Part shown: piece by piece, positions 17,649 through 24,784 of the stretch | How the letters are laid out: each line of letters starts with the position of its first letter | Numbering within the stretch: position 1 is the first letter of the stretch | Made by a program: the position numbers and the translations under genes | Source: Candidatus Zhuqueibacterota bacterium | Lineage (GTDB): Bacteria > Zhuqueibacterota > Zhuqueibacteria > Thermofontimicrobiales > Sulfurfontimicrobiaceae | NCBI GenBank assembly: GCA_016927835.1 | Contig: JAFGMA010000287.1 | Location: forward strand, 1-63,631 | Length of the DNA stretch: 63,631 nucleotides | Reading direction: 5' to 3' | The notes under the pieces: model-generated | The model's database searches: none | Told to the model about the DNA's origin: nothing | Seen by the model: only the letters and a program-made list of their open reading frames with translations

Positions 17649-19244
17649 ATGTCGATGATGATTTACATACTCTTATCAAACCAATTATCAAATGGTATTT
17701 TCCTTGCATCTTTAATTTTCATTTCCGCCGTTTGTGTCCTGATTTATCTTTACAAAATTTCAGATTTCTTTTCAAAAACAAAATTTAAAACGTTTCTTTA
17801 TAGCGCAATCTCGCTATATATTTTAGCTATCGCTCTCCTCTGGATTTTTCTACAACCGATCAAACAGCCGAACCGTTTTGCGATTTTTCCAATCGACACG
17901 AGTTCCTGCGCCGAAGCTGATCGCTGGATTGGAGCTGCCATTACAGATCTAATAGCCAATGCCATCGAAAGGGCTCCTTCGAGTGATTTGGTTATCATTC
18001 CCGCAGATTGGTTGCAGCCAACCATCGAGCCGGATTCAATACGTTCCGAAAGTTATTTAAAATCAATGAGCCATCGGCTCCGGATCGAATACTCTTTTGG
18101 GGGTCGACTGATTTGTTCGGAAGGCGCATATTTTCTTGATTATAAATTTTTCTCTGCAAATAAAATAAGCGATTCAGCGAGAATAATAATAAATTGTAAT
18201 TCGGACAAGTTTGGCGTGGATATTGCAAAAATATTCGAAAGTTACCCCAAGCTAAGCGTTAAAAATGAAAGGGTTACTCAAAACCCCAACACGATCTCAT
18301 GGAAGAATTATATTTTGGGAAAAATGGTGTTGCATAAGAGATCATTTTCAGAAGCCAAAGATTATTTTGAACTTGCTATACAAAGCGATTCATCAAACAT
18401 ATACGCCAGGACATCGTTAGCGGCGATGTATCTGGAGCTTGGTTTCAAAGCAGAAAAAGAAGGCAAATCACCAGCACCTTCGTTCAGTCTTGCTGACAAA
18501 TATCTGAAAAGTGTACAAAAATTAGACAGTAGTGATACACAAAATTATCAATGTTACGCAAAATATTATATATTAACCCAAAAGTGGAACCAAGCCGAAG
18601 CACAATTGCGAAATATAATTGATAAAAATCCGTACAATCCCTATGCTTATTTTTACCTGACACAATTGCATTCAAGTCGATATCAGGATTTAGGATTCCG
18701 AAATGAAGAGGAGTTATTGCAGCATGCGCTGAATCTTTTTCCCGGTTTTGTTGAGGCGGCAATCTCACTTTCAGATTATTATTATAATTATTTGCAAGAC
18801 CATGAAAAAGCACTGGGCGTACTGGAACGAATGCTTCAAATCAATCCAAATCAAGTCGATTTGCTGATGAATATTGGCAAGCTTTACATATCTGCCAACA
18901 AGGTCTTGCCTGCTCTCGACATATTTCGGAAGATCATTGAACTTCAACCAGCCAATTCGAACGCATATTATAATTTGGGGATATTATATTACAATACAGA
19001 GGAATACGAAGCAGCGCTAAAATTATTCGAACGCGCCATTAAAATTGATAACCATTTGGATTCTCATCTATATATCGCATATATTTTTGAAAAATTCTAT
19101 CAAGCGACGGAGGATAGCAGCAAACGAACTGATTATTATAATCAAGCGATCAAATACTTGAGGCTCAGGATTCGCTATCGCAAGGGTCAGGACGACCAGT
19201 ATGCTGAAACAGCTCGAAAACATTTAGCATATCTTTTACAATAG
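17649..19244 (+). CDS. Membrane-anchored TPR protein with FlgO/TolB_N-like domain
   Basis: A 531-residue protein. Two hydrophobic segments near the N terminus (GIFLASLIFISAVCVLIYLY and a second at about 60-77) are followed by a domain of about 140 residues. This starts FAIFPIDTSSCAEADRWIGA and recalls the AVLPF...GLTEDI regions of FlgO/TolB-N-like domains found in adenylate-cyclase-type TPR proteins. The C-terminal 320 residues are a run of TPRs, for example AYYNLGILYYNTEEYEAALK. The start at 17649 is backed by AAAGGAG; an upstream in-frame extension to 17586 is not. It lies between ftsH and folP. Function unknown; an envelope-facing scaffold is plausible. Confidence 0.75.
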   Translation: MSMMIYILLSNQLSNGIFLASLIFISAVCVLIYLYKISDFFSKTKFKTFLYSAISLYILAIALLWIFLQPIKQPNRFAIFPIDTSSCAEADRWIGAAITDLIANAIERAPSSDLVIIPADWLQPTIEPDSIRSESYLKSMSHRLRIEYSFGGRLICSEGAYFLDYKFFSANKISDSARIIINCNSDKFGVDIAKIFESYPKLSVKNERVTQNPNTISWKNYILGKMVLHKRSFSEAKDYFELAIQSDSSNIYARTSLAAMYLELGFKAEKEGKSPAPSFSLADKYLKSVQKLDSSDTQNYQCYAKYYILTQKWNQAEAQLRNIIDKNPYNPYAYFYLTQLHSSRYQDLGFRNEEELLQHALNLFPGFVEAAISLSDYYYNYLQDHEKALGVLERMLQINPNQVDLLMNIGKLYISANKVLPALDIFRKIIELQPANSNAYYNLGILYYNTEEYEAALKLFERAIKIDNHLDSHLYIAYIFEKFYQATEDSSKRTDYYNQAIKYLRLRIRYRKGQDDQYAETARKHLAYLLQ

Positions 19245-19279
19245 GCAGCATTCTGGATGCATCAAACTTGGGGACAAAT

Positions 19280-20119
19280 GTGAATTGTCTGGGAATTGAA
19301 TTAGCGTTTGAAAAAAAAACGCATGTGATGGGAATATTGAATACAACACCTGATTCATTTTACGATGGTGGTTTGTATCAAAATCACCATCTCGCGTTCG
19401 AGCATGCGCTAAAAATGGTCGAAAATGGCGCTGACATCATTGATATTGGCGGTGAATCATCGCGCCCCGGCTCCGATCCTGTTGCCGCTGAAGATGAATT
19501 GAAGCGAGTGATTCCCGTTATCAAGCTCATTCGCAAGGAAACGGACGCAGCGATATCCATCGACACCACTAAATCGGCAGTAGCGAAAGCTGCATTAGAT
19601 GCGGGCGCCAATATCATCAATGATATCAGCGCATTGAGCTACGATCCGCAAATGGCGGACGTGGCTCAGAAATCAGGAGCGCCGGTGATCCTGATGCATA
19701 TTAAAGGCACTCCGAAATCCATGCAGGATCATCCTTTTTATAGCGATGTAATCAGCGAAATCTGCAGCTACCTCCAATCACGAATTGAATATGCTGTCGA
19801 AAGCGGCATCAAGAAATCCAAAATCATCATTGACCCGGGAATCGGATTTGGCAAACGAGTTGAAGATAATTTTGAAATTATTAACAGCCTGACGCGTTTT
19901 AAAAATATCGGGTGTCCTGTTCTGGTAGGACCATCGCGAAAATCCTTTATAGGAGCTGTCCTGAATGTGCCGCCAAGGGATAGAAAAGCAGGCACTACGG
20001 CAGCCGTAGCTGTCAGCATTGTAAACGGTGCGGATATAATTCGAGTTCACGACGTTTATGAAATGGCACAGGTCGCAAAAATGGTTGATTTGCTCACTAA
20101 AAAGCAAACCATCTGCTAA
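19280..20119 (+). CDS. folP: Dihydropteroate synthase
   Basis: A TIM-barrel enzyme of about 279 residues that condenses p-aminobenzoate with hydroxymethyl-dihydropterin diphosphate in folate synthesis. Signature motifs are MGILNTTPDSFYDGG at the N terminus, DIGGESSRPGSDPV, SIDTTKSAV, INDISAL, LMHIKGTPKSM, IIDPGIGFGK and GPSRKSFIG. The start is GTG (19280), with GGGGA six bases upstream, or TTG (19268); both precede the first motif. cdaA begins 9 bases after its stop, the folP-cdaA order that is common in Bacteroidota relatives. Confidence 0.95.
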   Translation: MNCLGIELAFEKKTHVMGILNTTPDSFYDGGLYQNHHLAFEHALKMVENGADIIDIGGESSRPGSDPVAAEDELKRVIPVIKLIRKETDAAISIDTTKSAVAKAALDAGANIINDISALSYDPQMADVAQKSGAPVILMHIKGTPKSMQDHPFYSDVISEICSYLQSRIEYAVESGIKKSKIIIDPGIGFGKRVEDNFEIINSLTRFKNIGCPVLVGPSRKSFIGAVLNVPPRDRKAGTTAAVAVSIVNGADIIRVHDVYEMAQVAKMVDLLTKKQTIC

Positions 20120-20128
20120 GGATTTTCA

Positions 20129-20920
20129 ATGAATCTGTTTACTATTGGATTTATCAAAGTTACTATCTTTGATATTTTGGATATATTCGTTATATCATTC
20201 TTGCTTTACAAGCTCTATTTCTTCGTAAAAGGATCCAGAGCCGCCCAGATGTTCATTGGGCTGGTTTTCATCCTGATCTTATCCATCGTGGTTCAGATGC
20301 TGAATATGAGCGGTATGATATGGATCTTTCAGAGCTTGCGCACGGTGTGGCTGGTCGCATTTGTAGTGCTGTTTCAACCTGAACTGCGCCGCATGCTGAC
20401 GCATTTGGGTCAAACCCGGTTGATGCGCTTATTTGTTAAAGTTTCCAGAAATAAATCCATTGGTGAAGTCGTTGCTGCTTGCATGGAATTGACAAAGCGA
20501 CGATATGGCGCGCTCATCGTCCTCGTTCGCGATACCGGAATTAAAACGATCATAAATACCGGTCTTAAAATCCAGGCGGATGTTTCATCCAAATTGATCG
20601 TTTCCATTTTTACGCCGAGATCGCCGTTGCACGATGGCGCCGTGATTATACAAAACGATATCATCGAAGCCGCAAAATGCATATTGCCCCTGAGCCAGAA
20701 TCCCAAGCTCGATCCCGACTTCGGAATGCGGCACCGGGCTGGACTTGGGCTATCCGAGGAATCGGATGCTGTATGTATCATCGTCTCGGAAGAAACAGGC
20801 AACATTTCAGTCGCAATCGGTGGTAAAATTAAAAAAGACCTGGATTATGATGTTTTGCGCGCAACATTGAATGAAGCCTTTAATGTGCAAGCGTCGTCGC
20901 CCAATTTAAACGACTATTAA
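20129..20920 (+). CDS. cdaA: Diadenylate cyclase CdaA-type
   Basis: A 263-residue membrane protein that makes cyclic di-AMP from two ATP. Three hydrophobic segments occupy residues 10-85, then the DisA_N catalytic domain follows with the signature SPLHDGAVII (DGA motif) and RHRAGLGLSEESDA (RHR motif). Those residues are the ones that bind ATP and metal. Length and layout match CdaA/DacA rather than DisA. It is coupled to folP upstream. No c-di-AMP phosphodiesterase or known receptor is visible in the window. Confidence 0.94.
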   Translation: MNLFTIGFIKVTIFDILDIFVISFLLYKLYFFVKGSRAAQMFIGLVFILILSIVVQMLNMSGMIWIFQSLRTVWLVAFVVLFQPELRRMLTHLGQTRLMRLFVKVSRNKSIGEVVAACMELTKRRYGALIVLVRDTGIKTIINTGLKIQADVSSKLIVSIFTPRSPLHDGAVIIQNDIIEAAKCILPLSQNPKLDPDFGMRHRAGLGLSEESDAVCIIVSEETGNISVAIGGKIKKDLDYDVLRATLNEAFNVQASSPNLNDY

Positions 20921-21513
20921 AATGATCGATAAATTGATATAGCTGCTAAATTTCATTGCATTCGAAAATAACGCCGCTTATGCAGATGGCGATAAGCGAA
21001 AGATGCATCGCGATGCCCTTGTTCAAGCAGGTAAGGTATAAATTTGAAAGATGCTCGTAATAGAAATAAACTCATTTACCAAAAAGAGTTCTGCAAACTA
21101 GAACCAACTCATCCTTCGACTTCTATCAGGATGAAGCTTCGCTTACGCAAATGATTATTTAAAGCATAATGACTTCATGGTGATCGAAATGGTCCGCCGA
21201 TGCGGTCGAACTATGATAAATTCTTAAAAACGCTTTGTTGCAGTTCTCCATTGCCCCGAAAGAAAAGGAGGAAACCTGAATGATATAACCTCAAACAGAC
21301 CCAGCACAATTGAAATGATAAATATGATGTGTATTTTGTAATGAATGATCACCCATTCAGACTCCCGATAGCATATTTAAGGAATGCGGTTTTCAGCCAG
21401 GGAAGGTGGCGATAACACTGCAAAAGCACCTAATCCTTCCATCACGCTTAAAATTGCAAGATGTTTGAAATCCCGGGCAAAGTAATCCCATAATGAATAA
21501 ATAGGAATCTAGG
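20921..21513. other. 593-base intergenic region with dispersed repeat
   Basis: No gene recognised between cdaA and the SLBB gene. It contains copy B of the dispersed repeat (21109-21227). An AAAGGAGGAAACCTGAATGA at 21264 onward looks like a ribosome binding site with an ATG, but the frame (ATGATATAA) ends at once. No clear terminator for cdaA was seen. Confidence 0.55.
21109..21227. repeat. Dispersed intergenic repeat, copy B
   Basis: A 119-base unit matching copy A at 9032-9149 in the same orientation. Shared blocks are TCATCCTTCGACT, TCAGGATGAAGCTTCGCTTA, TTCATGGTGA, GGTCGAAC-type and AATTCTTAA. The middle 30 bases differ. Here the right palindrome is degenerate (ACTATG instead of ACCATG). 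Confidence 0.75.
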
Positions 21514-22026
21514 ATGATAATGAATTGCGGCAGGAAGACGCGCTGCTGTACCATCGGATTTTTTATTGTACTGGTAGGTGTGCTAGCTACCCCCCTTCTG
21601 GGCACAGAGCAAGATGAGGTACCAAAATCCTCCAATAGTGGTGCGCAGTATTATTTAGGCTCAGAAGATGAGCTGGTTATTAAGGTGAATGTATGGGGTT
21701 TCGTCAGCAAACCCGGTCAATATTTAGTTCCCAACAATACGGATTTGGTCTCGCTCTTGTCGTATGTCGGCGGACCGCTCGAGAACGCAAATCTCAAACA
21801 TATAAAATTAATTCGAACGTCGGATAAGGCGGAAAAAGTTTTAAGAATAAATGTGAGTGAGTACCTGAAAAATGGCAACAGGAAACTCATTCCCAAATTG
21901 CTCCCGGAAGATACGATAATCGTTCCGGCGTCGAAATGGTATTATGTCAACAAATTTTTTGATTTTTCATCACGAGTCGCTATCATTGTTCAGATCGTTT
22001 GGCATTTTACAATGATACGCGAATAA
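21514..22026 (+). CDS. SLBB-domain exported protein, Wza-like fragment
   Basis: A 170-residue protein with an N-terminal signal/anchor (GFFIVLVGVLATPLL), a central SLBB-type beta-grasp domain (VWGFVSKPGQYLVPNNTDLV, VGGPLENANLKHIKLIR, LLPEDTIIVP) and a C-terminal hydrophobic segment (RVAIIVQIVWHFTMI). SLBB domains are found in polysaccharide-export proteins such as Wza, but the Poly_export domain that usually precedes SLBB is missing, so this is a minimal version. It precedes the outer-membrane barrel gene by 147 bases and could be related to it. Two start codons (21514 and 21520) are equally plausible. Confidence 0.72.
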   Translation: MIMNCGRKTRCCTIGFFIVLVGVLATPLLGTEQDEVPKSSNSGAQYYLGSEDELVIKVNVWGFVSKPGQYLVPNNTDLVSLLSYVGGPLENANLKHIKLIRTSDKAEKVLRINVSEYLKNGNRKLIPKLLPEDTIIVPASKWYYVNKFFDFSSRVAIIVQIVWHFTMIRE

Positions 22027-22173
22027 TTAGCGCATGTGTGATTTTAATCGCTTACTTTAAGTTTATACGCAAGAAGAAGAAAAAACAGATATGTTCAATA
22101 GAAATAAAATAAATCGCACCTGTGATTTAAACCACGACATCTTAGGGTATGCAACATCAAGGAGGTTTAAATT

Positions 22174-23358
22174 ATGAAACTGTTGAGGCTGACCCTAATT
22201 ATATTAGGCATCATTTTTTGTACAGCGTCACAAACTACGGCGCTGATGCTGAATGGGGGAAGAGGCTTGATGCACGTCAAATCGGCATGGAGCCTTAAAC
22301 CTGGTTTCTTAACTATGTATATGCATTCTCGATTTTTTGGGAAGGTCGGCCAAATTTCAAGTGCTACGGTTCAAAGTGCCGTTACCTATTGGGATGTGCA
22401 AGGGTCCTTTAGCTTCAATTATGGCATAAATCAGCATATTGAATTGGCTCTTTCTCCCATCATGTATCAGGATAATCATAAACCAAGTAGCAAAGGCTAT
22501 AATATCCCGGATGATATATTTCTGGGATTGAAATTTGGTTCGTATGGGTCAAAAGGCAGTTCATTAACCTACGGCGGGGCGCTGACATTTCGCTTTCCGA
22601 CAGCCGAACATCACAATGTCATCTTCGAGCCCTATTCAGCAGGGACGGTTGAGGTTGAAGCTGCAGGATTGCTGACGTACTCCCGTGATCCTTTATATCC
22701 GGAAGATGCGCTCAATGTTCATTTCAATTTGGGATATGTCAATCACAACGATGTCGGGCAAAAGCTCTCTTTGAATGCAGAAGATACAGTGCATGTTAAC
22801 AGCATGTCACAAGAGCTGCTGTATGGTGTTGGGGTGAAAATTCCCTCGACGCAGTTCGATTTTTCAATTGAATTGTATGGGAATGCATTCATGCAGAAGC
22901 CCCCGAAAACCGCCTATAGCCTGGAAAATTATTTGTTCTTCTCGCCCGGCATCACCTATAAGGCATACCGCTGGCTGTCAATCGATTTTGCAGCAGACTT
23001 CTTGCTCTCGAATTCGCAAAACGATGAAAGTGAATATGATTTTCTGCCCAGATTTCACGGAATGCCAAATTATCCATCCTGGCGTGTGAATATGGGATTT
23101 CGCTTCATCCTGTTGCCGATCACAACCTATCGTGTCAGTGAAAAAGATATACTCATGCGAAAAGCAGAAAGCAGACGCGAATTGTTCGAACAAATAATTA
23201 AAGAGCAACGGGAAACAGAATCAGCCGAAGAAGAACTCGACAGAATCAAGGAAGAACGGAGAAAAGCCGAACGCGAATTGGAACGCCTGAGAAGAATTCT
23301 CGAAGGTGAAGCGCGAAAAAAACAAAAAGATAGCAATCCGAAACAGGATGAACCGTAA
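22174..23358 (+). CDS. Outer-membrane beta-barrel protein with C-terminal coiled coil
   Basis: A 394-residue exported protein with a signal peptide (LTLIILGIIFCTASQTTAL), a GGRGL motif at the mature N terminus, many alternating amphipathic strands (for example SFNYGINQHIELALSPIMYQ), and a strongly charged helical tail (ELDRIKEERRKAERELERLR). It is a clear paralogue of the 36.4 kb gene: FRFPTAEHHNV and FEPYSAGTVEV correspond to FASFPTANTPNV and YEPFSTRSVSW, and the coiled-coil tails share the D-x-IK-x-x-R-x-KA pattern. The tail would sit in the periplasm, so the barrel may be connected to inner-membrane partners (inference). AAGGAGGT lies 9 bases before the ATG. Function unknown. Confidence 0.78.
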   Translation: MKLLRLTLIILGIIFCTASQTTALMLNGGRGLMHVKSAWSLKPGFLTMYMHSRFFGKVGQISSATVQSAVTYWDVQGSFSFNYGINQHIELALSPIMYQDNHKPSSKGYNIPDDIFLGLKFGSYGSKGSSLTYGGALTFRFPTAEHHNVIFEPYSAGTVEVEAAGLLTYSRDPLYPEDALNVHFNLGYVNHNDVGQKLSLNAEDTVHVNSMSQELLYGVGVKIPSTQFDFSIELYGNAFMQKPPKTAYSLENYLFFSPGITYKAYRWLSIDFAADFLLSNSQNDESEYDFLPRFHGMPNYPSWRVNMGFRFILLPITTYRVSEKDILMRKAESRRELFEQIIKEQRETESAEEELDRIKEERRKAERELERLRRILEGEARKKQKDSNPKQDEP

Positions 23359-23392
23359 TTCCTACCGAGTCGTAAAATTTCGATTCAATGAG

Positions 23393-23428
23393 GCAGGAGT
23401 CCACGCCGGTAAACGGCTGGATTCCTGC
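23393..23428. repeat. Long hairpin between convergent genes
   Basis: GCAGGAGTCCA pairs with TGGATTCCTGC (one G-T) and an inner GCCG/CGGC pair extends the stem around a GTAAA loop. It lies between the barrel gene and the converging histidine kinase. There is no good T tract on either strand, so it may be a REP-like palindrome or a weak terminator. Confidence 0.5.
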
Positions 23429-23542
23429 TGAAATTTTCGGAAATCATGGGTGCGGAGATGGCAGGCTGGATAAGCAAATTCCGTTGCTAAGAGAAGGGCT
23501 TTGCATGCTTCGCATTGTATCTGATTCACTCAAAATCAGCGA

Positions 23543-24784
23543 TTAGAGAATTATCCGCATGGTGGTCCCCGAACCGACTTTGGTATCTTTGATAAACAAT
23601 TTACCGCCGTGATATTCCTCGACAATGCGCTTGGCAAGGTTCAACCCCAATCCCCAACCTCTTTTCTTGGTGCTGTATCCCGGTTTGAAAATCACACTCT
23701 TATATATTGGCAAAATTCCGACACCATTATCGCTGATGTCGATGAAAATTTTGCCTTTTTTATTCTGAAGTTCGCCGACGTGGATCACAATTTTCCCTTT
23801 ATCGCTCTTTATGGCATCGATCGAATTCTTCAACAAATTTTCAACAACCCATTCAAACAGATCCTTGTTAAACTCGATCTGAGGAACAGCTTCATAATTT
23901 TCAATGATGCGCACTTCCTTTTTCAGATGCGGCAATCGCCGTCGAATATACGCAACAACATCTCTGAGATATGGAATAATATCCTGGCACGTCAGGTCGG
24001 CTTTGGAGCCAATTTGGGAGAATCGAGCCGCGATCTTGTACAGCCGGTTGACATCCTTACTCATTTCGTTGACCGTCTTTCGGGTCAAATCACACTCCAT
24101 CTCATTTGATTTAATGAGTTCGAGCCATCCCATCAACGACGACAACGGTGTTCCAAGTTGATGTGCGGTTTCCTTTGCCATACCCACCCAGATATGACGC
24201 TGCTCCGCTTTTTTAATGTTCTTGAAAAGCAAAAAACCCGCGATCATTCCCAGCAGAATAAAAATCCCGACGACACCGATTTCAATATAAGGCAGATACC
24301 GCAATCTTTGAATGAGATCGCTGTCGCCATAATACAGGTAGCCGATGGCGGTTTTTTCGTGTTTGATCGGTATCGGATCGATTTCACCCTCAAGCTCCTG
24401 CACGATTTGTTGTACCCGAGTATAAGCTTCCGGCGATTGATCATCAGGGTCAACCTCGATCCCTTCCCAGTATATGGATTTCTTATTGCTGTCAGTATAA
24501 ATAAGCGGAATATCGGTTTTGGAAATGATCTCGTCAAAGAAAAATTTAAGCGAAATATTCGATTCCCGGTCGATGTCTTCCGATGCAACCTTGCTGTGGA
24601 TATTGGCATAGAACTTGAGGATTTCGGCTGATTCTTGCTTCATCTCCTCAACGATCTTTCCCATATAAAAATACAGCGGCGCCCAGACAACAAAAATGGC
24701 AACCACCCAGATGATGAAAATAATTGCGGCGACCGATGCACCCTTGAATGACGCTGAAACTTGATATAAACGGATATTTTTCAT
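23543..24784 (-). CDS. Membrane sensor histidine kinase
   Basis: A 413-residue two-transmembrane kinase: segments near residues 17-39 and 167-187 flank a periplasmic sensor of about 125 residues with no recognised fold. The H box is KETAHQLGTPLSSLMGWLEL with His208 as phospho-acceptor; the N box NLLKNSIDAIK, G1 DISDNGVGI and G2 GWGLGLNLAKRI follow. No response regulator is adjacent, so it is an orphan kinase. Its start ATG overlaps the YfhO stop codon by four bases, indicating translational coupling with the upstream gene and perhaps a shared role in the envelope. Confidence 0.92.
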   Translation of the reverse strand: MKNIRLYQVSASFKGASVAAIIFIIWVVAIFVVWAPLYFYMGKIVEEMKQESAEILKFYANIHSKVASEDIDRESNISLKFFFDEIISKTDIPLIYTDSNKKSIYWEGIEVDPDDQSPEAYTRVQQIVQELEGEIDPIPIKHEKTAIGYLYYGDSDLIQRLRYLPYIEIGVVGIFILLGMIAGFLLFKNIKKAEQRHIWVGMAKETAHQLGTPLSSLMGWLELIKSNEMECDLTRKTVNEMSKDVNRLYKIAARFSQIGSKADLTCQDIIPYLRDVVAYIRRRLPHLKKEVRIIENYEAVPQIEFNKDLFEWVVENLLKNSIDAIKSDKGKIVIHVGELQNKKGKIFIDISDNGVGILPIYKSVIFKPGYSTKKRGWGLGLNLAKRIVEEYHGGKLFIKDTKVGSGTTMRIIL

